From: Natrinema salsiterrestre
GTDB lineage: Archaea; Halobacteriota; Halobacteria; Halobacteriales; Natrialbaceae
Length of the DNA: 64,000 nt
Direction: 5' to 3'
NCBI RefSeq assembly: GCF_029502005.1
Contig: NZ_JAMQOT010000005.1
Coordinates: 368,991-432,990 of the forward strand
This document shows positions 1-10,105 of the stretch, one piece after another; positions within the stretch are counted from its first letter, which is position 1, and each line of letters begins with the position of its first letter. Below the pieces are notes generated by a model. The model saw only the letters and a list, made by a program, of their open reading frames with translations, had not been told where the DNA came from and did no database searches. The position numbers were made by a program, and so were the translations under genes.

Positions 1-2
1 CG

Positions 3-998
3 ATCGAGTTCGCGCTCACGCGCGTCCGCCAGTACCCCGAGTCAGCGTTCGACGAACCGGGGCTTCGCCGCGCGTGGGAAATGACGGACGATCTCGAGAT
101 CTATCTCACCAGTTGCCAGGTCGGGATCAGCGCGACGAGCATTGCCGTCGGAATCATCGCCGAACCGGCCCTCGCGACGATCATCGGACCGATCTTCGCA
201 GATACCGCGCTCGCATCTGCGGGGGCCGGCGCACTCCTCGCGTTCGTGATTATCAACCTCCTCCACCTCACGCACGGCGAACAGACGCCGACCTACCTCG
301 GCGTCGAGCGAACGAAGTTCGTCGCCAGATACGGCGCGACGCCGCTGTACTGGTTCGCGTGGCTGCTCTCGCCCGTGATCTGGTTCGGCGACGCCGTCGC
401 GAAGTGGACGCTCCGACAGTTCGGAATCGAGATGACCGGCGCGTGGCTCGAGACCGAAACGGAGATCATCGAGACGCGGGCCGACCTCCGGAATCGGCTG
501 ACGTCCGTCCTCGAGCAGGGCGACCTCCCGACCGACCGGCGAGAAGAGATCATCAACGCGCTTACCGTCGGCGAACGACCGATCGAAGACGCGATGACCG
601 ATATCGAGGATGCCGTCTTTCTCTCGACGAACGCGTCAGTCGACGAAAACCTCGAGCGTATCGGCTCGACTCCCCACACTCGATTTCCACTGATCGAGGG
701 GACGCCCGCCGAGTTCGTCGGCATCGTCTACGTTCCAACGGTCGTCGACCGAATCGACGAGCTTCGTGGCGGAGACGTGACGTTCGAGGATCTCGCGACC
801 CCACCGAACACGCTCCCTGCAGACACGCTGATTAGCGACGCGATCGACGAGCTTCAGGCGGCTCACCAGGAACTCGCACTCGTTGCGGACGACGGCGAGA
901 TCGTCGGATTGCTCACGGCCACGGACGCCCTCGAGGAGTTGGTCGGTGCGTTCGAGGATCCACTCGACACGGTGGACTTCGTCCCGGATCGGTCCTGA
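3..998 (+). CDS. CNNM/DUF21-type transporter domain with CBS pair (5' truncated)
   Basis: The reading frame is open from the first bases of the window, so the true start lies outside and 331 residues of the C-terminal part are seen. The first part has hydrophobic helices and a Cys-Gln-Val-Gly-Ile-Ser stretch followed by a Glu-Pro, typical of the CNNM (DUF21, hemolysin-C-like) membrane domain. A His-x-x-His-Gly-Glu segment then takes the place of the family HxxxGE motif. From about residue 195 of the visible part two CBS-like repeats follow (the LSTNASV and SDAIDEL regions). CNNM proteins are linked to Mg2+/Co2+ transport, with the CBS pair sensing nucleotides. No transporter-associated C-terminal domain follows the CBS pair. 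The substrate cannot be read from sequence. Confidence 0.85.
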   Translation: MEFALTRVRQYPESAFDEPGLRRAWEMTDDLEIYLTSCQVGISATSIAVGIIAEPALATIIGPIFADTALASAGAGALLAFVIINLLHLTHGEQTPTYLGVERTKFVARYGATPLYWFAWLLSPVIWFGDAVAKWTLRQFGIEMTGAWLETETEIIETRADLRNRLTSVLEQGDLPTDRREEIINALTVGERPIEDAMTDIEDAVFLSTNASVDENLERIGSTPHTRFPLIEGTPAEFVGIVYVPTVVDRIDELRGGDVTFEDLATPPNTLPADTLISDAIDELQAAHQELALVADDGEIVGLLTATDALEELVGAFEDPLDTVDFVPDRS

Positions 999-2211
999 CG
1001 AACACCAGTCTCCCGGGCGGTGTACATCGAACTCGAGGGAGAGTTCCACCAGCTGCCGAACCGTCGCTGCCCGTTTCGTCCCCGGACGAGGACAGGACCG
1101 CACTCAGGCGGTCCGACGAAATTCGGAATTCGCTCTCGGTTCCGATTCCGTCGATGGCAGCGAGCCGTCGATCGCTGCGCTCGAGTGCTCGCGAGATCGC
1201 GTTCGACCACGGATCGACCGTTCAGAGGCGACTCGATTTCCCCACCAACGGACCGAGTCTCACTCGGTGCGAGACGGCCGGTATCGACTTCCGCGAGCGA
1301 GATGGAAGAGATGTCTTTACGGATAGTCTAGATAGTCGATTAGCGGATAGTAACTTCGTGGACGGCATCGTCCGGGATAGCCTCGAGGCCCGGACGGTCG
1401 ACGCTACGGAGAACCAGTATATCGCCGGGAGAACATCGTTGAAGGGGAACGAAACGCACCGATCGCTGCCAGACGTGTATACCAGCGTATGAGAAGGCGC
1501 CTGTCCGCGTTACAGTGCCCAGAGTAGCCGGTACCAGCATATACGCGGTTCCGTAGCCTCGTGTCAGCGGTTGCTGAATTCGGGCGTTCAAAACAATTTT
1601 GAACTGGTAGGTGATCTAAACCATATTATAAATTATATATCTAACAGGGGGTCGGCTTCCGTGTTTTTCGTACCGGAATCGGAACTCGTGATGGCGGAGT
1701 GTAGCGTCGAACCGTGGAGCCGAATCGACGACAAACGCCGTCTCTACGTTGTCGCATTTCTCCTCGAGTTCACAGGTAGATTTCAGACGGTGCGGTTGTG
1801 CGTACTCGATGACGGCTTGAATCGAGCGATCCGTTCGTATTGGTATCGGAAACGGCGGACGACCAGTGCCATCCGTCGTCGAGTTAGATCACCGCTCATC
1901 GACCGTAACGCGATCCGATCGGTTCCCAGTTGTCGGCGGCGAATCGATCCTTTCTATCGAATTTCTAGTAGCGATTCTACTCGCAGGGAGTCAGATCTAT
2001 ACAACGTAAATATAGTATGCGAAACTCGTCCTTCCGAGACAGGAGTGTGGTTGCGCAACCGAATCGGCTCGCACAGTGTCGCCTCGTACCTCACACCAGC
2101 TAGCTCGATACCCGACCGGCGTCGATGAGGCGAAGTCGCTCCGACAGACACGCCGAAAATTCCGAGCCGTCCGTTTCGGATTTGTATACCGGACTGGGAT
2201 CGGACGGGCCG
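999..2211. other. Long gene-free region with AT-rich island and palindrome
   Basis: No reading frame here has convincing haloarchaeal composition or a recognisable domain. The longest frame (1571-2128, plus) is Arg/Ser-rich and resembles nothing I know. The stretch 1610-1650 is much more AT-rich than its surroundings and looks like a promoter. A perfect palindrome lies just before it at 1586-1604. This may be decayed DNA or a control region for a lost gene. Confidence 0.5.
1586..1604. promoter_or_regulatory. Perfect 8-bp inverted repeat, possible operator
   Basis: GTTCAAAA and TTTTGAAC are separated by CAA. The site sits beside the AT-rich island at 1610-1650. It has the form of a dimeric HTH operator, but no neighbouring gene clearly uses it. 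Confidence 0.35.
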
Positions 2212-2772
2212 TTACTCGAGCAAGCCGAGGTCCCCGAGGCGTTCGACGATCACGTCGACGGCCCGTTCGGCGTCTTCGACCTTCTTTCCGCCGGTGATCA
2301 CCAGTTTCCCGGAGCCGAAGAGGAGGGCAACGACTTCGGGGTCGTCGAGCCGATACACCAGTCCGGGGAACTGCTCCGGTTCGTATTCGATGTTCTCGAG
2401 TCCGAGCCCGATCGCGATCGCGTTCAGGTTGAGGTCGTGGCTGAGATCGGCACTGCTGACGATGTTTTGGACGATGATCTCCGGATCGTCCTCGACCTGA
2501 ATGTGGAGGTCGCGAAGTTCATCGAAAACGAGATCCAAACTCTCGTGGACCGCTTCAGTGCTTTTCGCGCCGGTACAGACGATCTTCCCCGATCGGAAAA
2601 TCAGCGCCGCGGATTTGGGATTTTGGGTCCGGTAGACGAGGCCGGGGAACTGTTCGGGGTCGTAGTCGGCCCCCTCGAGGTCCATCGCGACGCTCTGGAG
2701 ATCGAGTTCCTGGCCGATACCAGTCGACGCGACGACGTTCTCGATGGAGATAGATTCCTTCGGGTCAGGCAT
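2212..2772 (-). CDS. tbp: TATA-box-binding protein
   Basis: This is the general transcription factor that bends the TATA box and recruits TFB and RNA polymerase. The 186 residues, the normal archaeal length, form the pseudo-symmetric saddle. The direct repeats are visible as QFPGLVYR at about residues 41 and 132, each followed by a strand and a Gly-Lys-Ile/Leu-Val segment. Acidic residues dominate, as expected of a salt-in cytoplasm. It is divergent from lonB across a 143-bp spacer. Haloarchaea often carry several tbp genes, and I cannot tell which paralogue this is. Confidence 0.97.
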   Translation of the reverse strand: MPDPKESISIENVVASTGIGQELDLQSVAMDLEGADYDPEQFPGLVYRTQNPKSAALIFRSGKIVCTGAKSTEAVHESLDLVFDELRDLHIQVEDDPEIIVQNIVSSADLSHDLNLNAIAIGLGLENIEYEPEQFPGLVYRLDDPEVVALLFGSGKLVITGGKKVEDAERAVDVIVERLGDLGLLE

Positions 2773-2799
2773 AAGTCACTAAAAGAGATGCATTTAAGA

Positions 2800-2807
2800 C
2801 TTATAAA
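2800..2807 (-). promoter_or_regulatory. TATA box of tbp
   Basis: TTTATAAG on the minus strand lies 28-35 nt before the tbp start codon, so transcription should begin at or just before the ATG. This predicts an almost leaderless mRNA. Confidence 0.6.
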
Positions 2808-2915
2808 CCTCCGGTCCCGCCCCCTTCTCCGATCGGCGTCGCGAGACACCGGCTACCGTTATGGAGAAAGTATATCCGCCGCAAGCCCTTCGTATTCGTT
2901 ACTTGACAGTGTTCT

Positions 2916-4955
2916 ATGAATAACGATATGAACGACGACCCTCCCGACGACGCTCCGGGCGCTGCTCCCGACGAGGAGGCTGACGACCTCGAGACCGTCG
3001 ACGATCTCGGTAGCGACGTCGAGGTCGATTCGGACCTCGAAATCGACGAGGAGATCGCCGAAGACGACCTCCTCGGCGGCCTCGTGATCGACTCCACCGA
3101 GGAGATCGAGGTTCCGGAACGGCTCGTCGATCAGGTCATCGGTCAGGAAGAAGCGCGCGAGATCATCATCAAGGCGGCCAAGCAGCGCCGCCACGTCATG
3201 ATGATCGGCTCGCCGGGGACCGGGAAGTCGATGCTGGCGAAGGCGATGAGTCAGCTGCTACCCCAGGAGGATCTGCAGGACGTCCTGGTCTATCCCAACC
3301 CGGACGACGACAACGAACCGAAGGTCCGGACCGTTCCCGCCGGCAAGGGCGATCAGATCGTCGACGCTCACAAGGAGGAAGCCAACAAGCGTAACCGGAT
3401 GCGCTCGATCGTGATGTGGGTCGCCATCGCGGCGATCCTCGCCTATACGATTCTGTCGGGGGCCTCGCTTTTGCTGGGACTCCTCGCAGCGGGTGTCATC
3501 TGGTTCATCTTCCGGACGCTGGGACGGGGTTCGGACGCGATGGTACCGAACTTGCTGGTCAACAACGGCGATCAGCGCGTCGCCCCCTTCGAGGACGCGA
3601 CCGGTGCCCACGCCGGTGCGCTGCTGGGCGACGTCCGTCACGACCCCTTCCAGTCCGGCGGCATGGGGACGCCCAGCCACGAACGGGTCGAACCCGGTTC
3701 GATTCATCAGTCCAACAAAGGGGTGCTGTTCCTCGACGAAATCAACACGCTCGATATCCAGACCCAGCAGAAGCTGATGACGGCCATTCAGGAGGGCGAA
3801 TTCTCGATCACGGGCCAGTCCGAGCGCTCCTCGGGCGCGATGGTCCAGACCGAGCCCGTCCCCTGTGACTTCATCATGGTCGCCGCCGGGAACCTCGACG
3901 CCATGGAGAACATGCACCCCGCGCTCCGCAACCGGATCAAGGGGTACGGGTACGAAGTCTACATGGAGGATACCATCGATGACACCCCCGAGATGCGGCG
4001 CAAGTACGCCCGCTTCGTCGCCCAGGAGGTCGAACGCGACGGTCGTCTGCCCCACTTCACCGACGACGCCCTCGAGGAACTCATCCTCGAGGCCAAGCGC
4101 CGGTCGGGCCGGAAGAACCACCTCACGCTGCACTTCCGTACGCTCGGCGGGCTGGTCCGGGTTGCGGGCGACATCGCCCGCGCCGAGGACCGGGAATTCA
4201 CGACCCGCGACGACGTTCTGCGGGCCAAAGATCGCTCGCGCTCGATCGAGCAACAGCTCGCCGACGACTACATCGAGCGCCGCAAGGACTACGAACTGCA
4301 GGTCAACGAGGGCGGCGTCGAGGGTCACGTCAACGGCCTCGCCGTCATGGGCGAGGACTCGGGCATCATGCTTCCCGTGATGGCCGAAATCGCGCCCACA
4401 CAGGCCGGCGGGCAGGTGATCGCCACCGGCCAGCTCAAGGAGATGGCCGAGGAGTCCGTCCAGAACGTCTCCGCGATCATCAAGAAGTTCTCCGACGTCG
4501 ATCTCTCGGAGAAGGACGTCCACATCCAGTTCGTCCAGGCCGGCGAAGGCGGTGTCGACGGCGACTCCGCCTCCATCACGGTGGCGACCGCCGTCATCAG
4601 CGCACTGGAGAACATCCCGATCGACCAGTCGGTCGCGATGACCGGGTCGCTGTCGGTGCGCGGTGACGTGCTTCCGGTCGGTGGGGTCACCCACAAGATC
4701 GAAGCCGCCGCGAAGGCCGGCTGTACGAAGGTCATCATCCCCGAGGCGAACGAACAGGACGTGATGATCGAAGAGGAGTACGAGGAGATGATCGAGATCA
4801 TCCCCTGTGCGAACATCAGCGAAGTCTTAGACGTCGCCCTGATGGGCGAACCGAAGAAGGACTCGCTGGTCGACCGGCTCAAGTCGATCACCGGGACGAC
4901 GTTCGATCAGAGCACCGTCGGCTCCGCCGGCGGTTCGAACCCGAGCATCCAGTAG
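2916..4955 (+). CDS. lonB: Membrane-anchored ATP-dependent protease LonB
   Basis: LonB is the archaeal membrane-bound Lon protease, essential in haloarchaea where studied and involved in protein quality control and carotenoid/lipid homeostasis. The 679 residues begin with a very acidic tail (about 1-60). Walker A GSPGTGKS is at 98-105. Two membrane helices inserted in the AAA+ domain at about 163-200 mark the B type. Walker B (VLFLDEIN) is near 270. The C-terminal protease domain has the GDSAS catalytic serine near 550 and the catalytic lysine in THKIEAA near 593. Length and domain order are normal. Transcription diverges from tbp. Confidence 0.97.
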   Translation: MNNDMNDDPPDDAPGAAPDEEADDLETVDDLGSDVEVDSDLEIDEEIAEDDLLGGLVIDSTEEIEVPERLVDQVIGQEEAREIIIKAAKQRRHVMMIGSPGTGKSMLAKAMSQLLPQEDLQDVLVYPNPDDDNEPKVRTVPAGKGDQIVDAHKEEANKRNRMRSIVMWVAIAAILAYTILSGASLLLGLLAAGVIWFIFRTLGRGSDAMVPNLLVNNGDQRVAPFEDATGAHAGALLGDVRHDPFQSGGMGTPSHERVEPGSIHQSNKGVLFLDEINTLDIQTQQKLMTAIQEGEFSITGQSERSSGAMVQTEPVPCDFIMVAAGNLDAMENMHPALRNRIKGYGYEVYMEDTIDDTPEMRRKYARFVAQEVERDGRLPHFTDDALEELILEAKRRSGRKNHLTLHFRTLGGLVRVAGDIARAEDREFTTRDDVLRAKDRSRSIEQQLADDYIERRKDYELQVNEGGVEGHVNGLAVMGEDSGIMLPVMAEIAPTQAGGQVIATGQLKEMAEESVQNVSAIIKKFSDVDLSEKDVHIQFVQAGEGGVDGDSASITVATAVISALENIPIDQSVAMTGSLSVRGDVLPVGGVTHKIEAAAKAGCTKVIIPEANEQDVMIEEEYEEMIEIIPCANISEVLDVALMGEPKKDSLVDRLKSITGTTFDQSTVGSAGGSNPSIQ

Positions 4956-5104
4956 CGGACTCGATCACAGGATCGATCCGTTCGCAGTCCTCAGGAGAGA
5001 GGTCGTACTGGTCGACCCACCCTGCAAACTGCGTCACTCGATATCGGAATCGATCGTCACGCTGGTGGGGGGAATTATCGGAGCAGATACCCGCATAGGA
5101 GCAG

Positions 5105-6112
5105 TCAGTCACCCGGCTGCAGGTAGGTCTGCAGGTCAGTCGTCGTACTGTAGACGTTTCCGTGGACGCGGACTTCGTCCCGTCCGAGCGGCCGGTCTCC
5201 TGCGGGCGCCTTCCTCGTCGATCGGGTGAGCTGCCAGAGCGGCCGGATATTGCAGAGCGCGAATCCGACGACGATGAGCGCGAACCCGGCGACGGTCGCC
5301 GCGGTGATTTCCTCACCGAGGAGCGTCGCACCGAAGATCGTCGCGACGACGGGTGAGGCGTAGTTGATGAGGCTGACGTTCGTTGCGCCGATTCGGGTCA
5401 GTAAGGTGAAGTAGAGGAGGAATCCGCCGGCCGTAGCGAAGACGCCGAGGTAGACGAGTGCGGCGACCGCTGACGGCGTCCACGTCACCTGCAGAAGCGA
5501 CGCGCCCGAATAGACGGCGGCCGTGGCGTGGAGGAATACGGCACCGGTAATCATCGACCACGCGTGAAGGGACGTCGTGGGGAGGACTCCGGTCCAGCGT
5601 TCCGTGAGGACGGACCCGAGCGCGAAGACGACCGCGGAGGCGAGGATGAGTGCGACGCCGATGAGCTGCCCGTCGAAGGATCCGCCGGCGGTCGCGATGG
5701 CGATTACGCCGGCCAACCCCGTGCACAGTCCGATGACGTCCGTCCCGTAGACGCGTTCCGTTGCGAGGAGTCGGATAGCGATGACGGGAGTGATGATCGG
5801 AGTGAAACTGAGGACGATCGCGGCGACGCCGCTCGTGACGTGACTCTGGCCGAGGAAGGAGAACGCGAAGTGGGCTCCGATAACGAGAATCCCGTTCGAG
5901 AGGATGAGAGCGACGTCTGCTTTCGTCCGGGGGAGCCACTCGGTACGGCTGCGGAGGACAGCCCCGATGAAGATGACCGCAGCGATGTCTAATCGGGCCG
6001 CTGCGAAGAGGAGCGGGGGAAGGGTTTCGAGTCCGATTTCGATCGCCGTGAACGCCGTGCCCCAGACGAACGCGAGCGCACCGAACAACAGCACGTCTTC
6101 TGTATTCGTCAT
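5105..6112 (-). CDS. DMT-superfamily (EamA) transporter
   Basis: This is a 335-residue integral membrane protein with about ten hydrophobic helices arranged as two EamA repeats. The first begins with LLFGALAFVWGTAFTAIEIG and the second after about residue 155. Family members export or import small metabolites, amino acids or sugars; the substrate cannot be predicted. The C-terminal 40 residues after the last helix are hydrophilic and basic, presumably cytoplasmic. It stands alone, converging with lonB across 149 bp. Confidence 0.88.
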   Translation of the reverse strand: MTNTEDVLLFGALAFVWGTAFTAIEIGLETLPPLLFAAARLDIAAVIFIGAVLRSRTEWLPRTKADVALILSNGILVIGAHFAFSFLGQSHVTSGVAAIVLSFTPIITPVIAIRLLATERVYGTDVIGLCTGLAGVIAIATAGGSFDGQLIGVALILASAVVFALGSVLTERWTGVLPTTSLHAWSMITGAVFLHATAAVYSGASLLQVTWTPSAVAALVYLGVFATAGGFLLYFTLLTRIGATNVSLINYASPVVATIFGATLLGEEITAATVAGFALIVVGFALCNIRPLWQLTRSTRKAPAGDRPLGRDEVRVHGNVYSTTTDLQTYLQPGD

Positions 6113-6871
6113 GTTATCATTGCATAATATGTGATGGGTTCGAAGTCGATGGAGTGACTATACGGGCCTTAACTAAACGATTTGCGAGGAGTGTGATAAC
6201 ACGGTTCAACGGAGATAGAGCCGTGTGAGTCAGTCAACAGACATGGGGTCCGGAAGAGAGCGAGACCGCTCGATGACTGCCTCGTGATCGGCGCCCCTCG
6301 AGAACGTACCACTCGGGTCGCCCTGAGACACATCTTTCGGACTCTACAGTCACCGTACGATCGTGGCCGGATGCGCCACGGTGCTGGTGTCCGCTCAGCC
6401 GGAGCCGTGACACTGGTCGAGAGCCGCCGTTGCTTCGTCGCATCACCGAGGAGACACTGTGTGCAGCGGTCGACATCGTCGCGGCCGATGACGGAGTCCG
6501 TCACTGTCTCCCGGCTGCTCGGGCCCGGGGCAGTCACGTTCGGGTAACCGACTAACCGAGACGTTAGATTACCGCTTATACCGTTGCAGACTAACGTTCT
6601 ATCCGGAGGCACCCCCGTACACGCTCCGTACTCGAGTCGATCGCGACCCGACGACTGCACCGCCCGCGTTCCCCGGTCGTCACCGCTCTGGGACATATCA
6701 TCGCGATTCGATGCCGCGGGACGCGCTCGAGCGGGTCGCAGCTACCGAGACACACCGCGACGGTGCCTCCACTTTCTGTCGAACGGACGGCGTCGATATG
6801 CGATTCGCAGGGACCCCGCGGAATCGCTATTTCGCGGGTCCCCCGCCACGCCTCGAGCGGATCGTCGGCGT
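6113..6871. other. Gene-free region upstream of the EamA transporter
   Basis: About 760 bp with no supported gene. The candidate frames (minus 6169-6696, plus 6284-6547) are low-complexity Arg/Ser/Thr translations. The left end should hold the transporter promoter (AT-rich 6113-6135). A CTTATAC element near 6573 could be a TATA box but has no gene behind it. Confidence 0.5.
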
Positions 6872-7855
6872 TCACCGGCCGCGACGGAACTCCGCGGCCC
6901 GTTGCTCGCCCAGTTCCATCAGCTCCCGAACGAACGACGGACTTCGGTCGACCTTCGTCGAGGTGTGATACTCCGTCCCCATCGCGATCCGGTGAATCTC
7001 CGTCCTCGAAAAATCGCTCTCGGGGAGGTGTCCCTCATCGATCCACTTGTTAACGCGTTCGATCACGCCCAGTTCCTGGTTCAGCGAAATGTTCCCCGAC
7101 AGTTCGTTTCGCCGATCGGCGATCTCCGCGAGAGTCGTGGGTTCGCCCTCCCGCTCCTGAGAATTGATTTGAATGACCCACAGCTCCTCGGGCTTTCGAT
7201 CGGCGTCGACGGTCATCAGGTCGTCGATCGGCGGGTTCTGCGAGAACAGGCCGTCCCAGTGATAATGGCCGTTGATCTCGACGGCCTCGAACAGCGCCGG
7301 CACGGCCGCGGACGCGAGGATCGCCTTCGGTGTCACGTCCTCGTTGGTGAACGTCTCGAAGACGCCGGCGTTGATATTGACCGTCCCGACGACGAGTTCG
7401 GGCGTCTCCCGGCCGCACAGATCCGAAACGGCGTCGAAATCGACGTGTCGCTCGAGCGTCTCGCGGAGCTCGTCTTTGCCGATTTCCTGGCCGGGAATCT
7501 GGTACGGGCTGAGCTCGAGCAACGGAACCCCGGCGCTCTCGAGGCGGGACAGTCCGACGAGAACGTTGTTCAGAAACCGGTCGGAGAGGTCGGACGCCGA
7601 CAGGTCCTCCCAGATGGCGTCGAGGAGTTCGATCGCTCTGTCCTCGTCGGCCGTGACCAGCCCGTACCACGCCGCGAGCGCGTTGAACGCGCCGCCGGAG
7701 GTCCCGCTGATGCCGACCAGTTCGTATTCGTCGTCCCACTCGCGGAGGAGCCCTTTCAAAACGCCGGCCGTGAACGCCGTGTGACTCCCACCGCCCTGGC
7801 AGGCGATCGCCACTCTCGTGGGATCGCCGTCGCCGTCTGTCACGGTATCGCTCAT
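6872..7855 (-). CDS. Patatin-like phospholipase family protein
   Basis: This is a serine hydrolase of the patatin fold, acting on phospholipid or lipid acyl esters. An oxyanion-hole glycine run (CQGGGSHTAF) lies about 20 residues from the chosen start. The nucleophile elbow is GTSGG, and the catalytic Asp is in the WDGLFSQ segment, completing the Ser-Asp dyad. I start at ATG 7855 (MSDTVTDG); the longer frame adds 12 unlikely residues. No signal peptide is seen, so it is probably cytoplasmic or membrane-peripheral, though haloarchaeal lipids are ether-linked and the natural ester substrate is unclear. Confidence 0.88.
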   Translation of the reverse strand: MSDTVTDGDGDPTRVAIACQGGGSHTAFTAGVLKGLLREWDDEYELVGISGTSGGAFNALAAWYGLVTADEDRAIELLDAIWEDLSASDLSDRFLNNVLVGLSRLESAGVPLLELSPYQIPGQEIGKDELRETLERHVDFDAVSDLCGRETPELVVGTVNINAGVFETFTNEDVTPKAILASAAVPALFEAVEINGHYHWDGLFSQNPPIDDLMTVDADRKPEELWVIQINSQEREGEPTTLAEIADRRNELSGNISLNQELGVIERVNKWIDEGHLPESDFSRTEIHRIAMGTEYHTSTKVDRSPSFVRELMELGEQRAAEFRRGR

Positions 7856-8162
7856 GTATCGTGGTGTCGTCGCCGTCGCAGGATAAGTCACGGCGGTCTC
7901 GGTCGGCTGGAGCGCTGGTTGGGGTCGACCGAGTCGTGAGACTCGGTAACGGCGAGCGCGCTCCGGGCGGGCCTGCGTTTGCGGGTACCGTTACCAAACG
8001 GATGCTCGATAAACGTTGTCCGGGTGACGTAATGAAGCGAGACGTTCTCGAACGGACCGATCCGTCGTGGTCGAACGGATCGCGGGACCGATGGTCGCCG
8101 CCGGGTCGACGACCCTGGCGTCGACGAACCGATCAGCCACACGCGTCGGAGGTGAGTATCCC
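7856..8162. other. Intergenic region between divergent patatin and SRPBCC genes
   Basis: This spacer of about 300 bp should hold both promoters. No gene is seen. The only clear signal is the Shine-Dalgarno sequence at its right end. Confidence 0.5.
8148..8155 (+). promoter_or_regulatory. Strong Shine-Dalgarno deciding a GTG start
   Basis: GGAGGTGA matches the 16S anti-SD and stands 7 nt before GTG 8163. It fixes the start of the SRPBCC gene at that GTG rather than at the GTG of the longer frame at 8067. Confidence 0.75.
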
Positions 8163-8939
8163 GTGTCCACGGAACAACGGGATGTGACGGACCGAGAGCC
8201 GTTTGACAGTCAGGATTCGGAGCCCTCGAGACGGCCGCTCGAGCGGGGCGGCCGGATCGCCGCGGTGACCGTTGGCGGAACGATCGCGGCGCTCGGACTC
8301 AGGCGGCGGTCGCTCGGCGGTGCGATAGCGGCGCTCGCCGGCGGCTGGCTGCTCTATCGGGGACTCGTCGGCGGGCGCTCCGAGGACGAACCGGTCGATA
8401 CGGACGCGGCCAGCGGGGGCGGTCGACCGGACGCAGCGGACGCGTCCGGCGCGGTGGAGACGACCCGCTCGGTCACGATCGGCGCGTCGCCGGACGAGGT
8501 ATACGAGCGCTGGCGTGACCCGGAGACGATGTCGCGCCTCTACGGCGGCCTCCTCGACGTGACGGCTCGAGACGAGGACCGCTGGAACTGGACCGCGAGC
8601 GGGCCGCTCGGGGCGACCGTCTCGTGGGACACGCAGGTCGTCGACGACAGTCCCGGCGAGCGCCTGCGCTGGGAATCCCACGAGAACGCGCCCGTCTCCA
8701 ACGAGGGGCAGGTCAGTTTCCGAGAGGCACCGGGCGACCGCGGGACGAAACTGACGTTTCGGTTCCGGTTCGAGCCACCGGGGGGCTCCGTCGGCACCGC
8801 GGTGACGAAGCGCCTCGAGATCGTCCCCGAGTCGCTCGCGGCCGTCGTGCTCGATCGCTTCAAGAGCCTCGTCGAGACGGGCGAAATGCCGACACTCGAG
8901 CGGAACCCCTCCGCCCGCGGCGCGGGTGATCTGCTGTGA
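8163..8939 (+). CDS. SRPBCC-domain protein with N-terminal membrane segment
   Basis: The START/Bet v1-like (polyketide cyclase/dehydrase) fold begins after about residue 105 ([20 protein letters not shown]) and binds a hydrophobic ligand. Before it is a glycine-rich hydrophobic stretch of about 45 residues resembling a DUF2892-type membrane hairpin, then an acidic linker. The start GTG is set by a strong Shine-Dalgarno. Its stop overlaps the start of the alcohol dehydrogenase gene (GTGA), so the two are translationally coupled and probably work together, perhaps at the membrane. The ligand is unknown. Confidence 0.85.
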   Translation: MSTEQRDVTDREPFDSQDSEPSRRPLERGGRIAAVTVGGTIAALGLRRRSLGGAIAALAGGWLLYRGLVGGRSEDEPVDTDAASGGGRPDAADASGAVETTRSVTIGASPDEVYERWRDPETMSRLYGGLLDVTARDEDRWNWTASGPLGATVSWDTQVVDDSPGERLRWESHENAPVSNEGQVSFREAPGDRGTKLTFRFRFEPPGGSVGTAVTKRLEIVPESLAAVVLDRFKSLVETGEMPTLERNPSARGAGDLL

Positions 8940-10105
8940 GAGCGCTCTGCTGGCACGGCGAGGAGGACGTCCGCGTCGACGAGGTACCCGACCCCCAGAT
9001 CGTCAACCCCCACGACGCCATCGTCGAGATCACCGCCACGGCCATCTGCGGCTCGGACCTCCACCTGTACGACGGCTACGTCCCGACGATGCGCGAGGGC
9101 GACGTGCTGGGTCACGAGCCGATGGGAGAGGTCGTCGAGGTCGGAAACGCCGTGGAGACCCTCGAGGCGGGCGACCGCGTGGTCGTCCCCTTCACGATCA
9201 GCTGTGGCTCGTGTTGGTTCTGCGAGGAGGAGCTGTACTCGCTGTGTGACAACTCGAATCCGAACGCCGAGATTGCCCGCGAAGTGATGGGGCAGTCGCC
9301 GGCCGGGCTGTTCGGCTACTCACACATGCTGGGCGGTTACGCCGGCGGACAGGCGGAGTACCTGCGAGTCCCCTTCGCAGACGTCGGCCCGCTGAAAGTC
9401 GAGTCGGACCTGCCCGACGAACAGGTGCTGCTCCTCTCGGACGTCTTCCCGACGGGGTACATGGCCGCCGAGAACGCCGAGATCGAAGGAGACGATACGG
9501 TCGCAGTCTGGGGTTGCGGTCCGGTCGGCCAGTTCGCGATCCAGAGCGCCTGGATGCTCGGCGCCGGCCGCGTCGTCGCGATCGACCGCGTCCCCGAGCG
9601 CCTCGCGATGGCCCGCGAGCACGGGGACGCCGAGACGATCCACTTCGAGGAGGAGGACGTCTACGATCGCCTGATGGCCATGACCGGCGGCCGCGGCCCG
9701 GACCGCTGCATCGACGCGGTCGGGACCGAGGCCCACGGCACCGGCCTCATGGGCCTCACCGACAAGGCGAAACAGCAGGTAAACCTCGAGGCCGATCGGC
9801 CTCACGTCCTCCGCCAGGCGATCAAGTGCTGTCGGAAGGGCGGGACGCTCTCGGTCCCCGGCGTCTACGTCGGCCACGCGGACAACGTCCCGGTCGGGCC
9901 GCTGATGAACAAGGCGCTGACGGTCAACACGGGCCAGACCCACGTCCAGCGGTATCTCGATCCGCTGCTCGAGACGATCGAGGACGGCGACATCGACCCG
10001 TCGTTCGTCGTCACGCACCGGGAACCGCTGGAGCGGGGGCCCGAAATGTACGAGACGTTCCGCGACAAGGAGGACGGCTGCGTCAAGGTGGTACTCACTC
10101 CGTGA
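8936..10105 (+). CDS. Zinc-dependent alcohol/formaldehyde-type dehydrogenase
   Basis: This medium-chain dehydrogenase has 389 residues. The catalytic zinc site is visible as CGSDLH near residue 38 and GHEPMG near 60. The structural zinc loop CGSCWFC...C lies near residues 90-103. The Rossmann motif WGCGPVGQ is near 190. The roughly 20-residue insertion after the structural zinc loop and the overall length resemble the glutathione-independent formaldehyde dehydrogenase-like subgroup, so the substrate may be an aldehyde rather than a simple alcohol. It starts at GTG 8936, overlapping the SRPBCC stop by 4 nt. Confidence 0.9.
   Translation: MRALCWHGEEDVRVDEVPDPQIVNPHDAIVEITATAICGSDLHLYDGYVPTMREGDVLGHEPMGEVVEVGNAVETLEAGDRVVVPFTISCGSCWFCEEELYSLCDNSNPNAEIAREVMGQSPAGLFGYSHMLGGYAGGQAEYLRVPFADVGPLKVESDLPDEQVLLLSDVFPTGYMAAENAEIEGDDTVAVWGCGPVGQFAIQSAWMLGAGRVVAIDRVPERLAMAREHGDAETIHFEEEDVYDRLMAMTGGRGPDRCIDAVGTEAHGTGLMGLTDKAKQQVNLEADRPHVLRQAIKCCRKGGTLSVPGVYVGHADNVPVGPLMNKALTVNTGQTHVQRYLDPLLETIEDGDIDPSFVVTHREPLERGPEMYETFRDKEDGCVKVVLTP

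Noticed and set aside
1571..2128. 185-residue frame in the gene-free region
   Set aside because: No family pattern, high Arg/Ser, no RBS or clear promoter spacing; kept only as an unexplained region.
3258..4694. 478-residue open frame on the minus strand opposite lonB
   Set aside because: It is the complement of a clearly real lonB gene; long antisense frames are normal in GC-rich DNA with NNC/NNG codons, and its residues (Val/Asp/Leu/Gly repeats) match no family.
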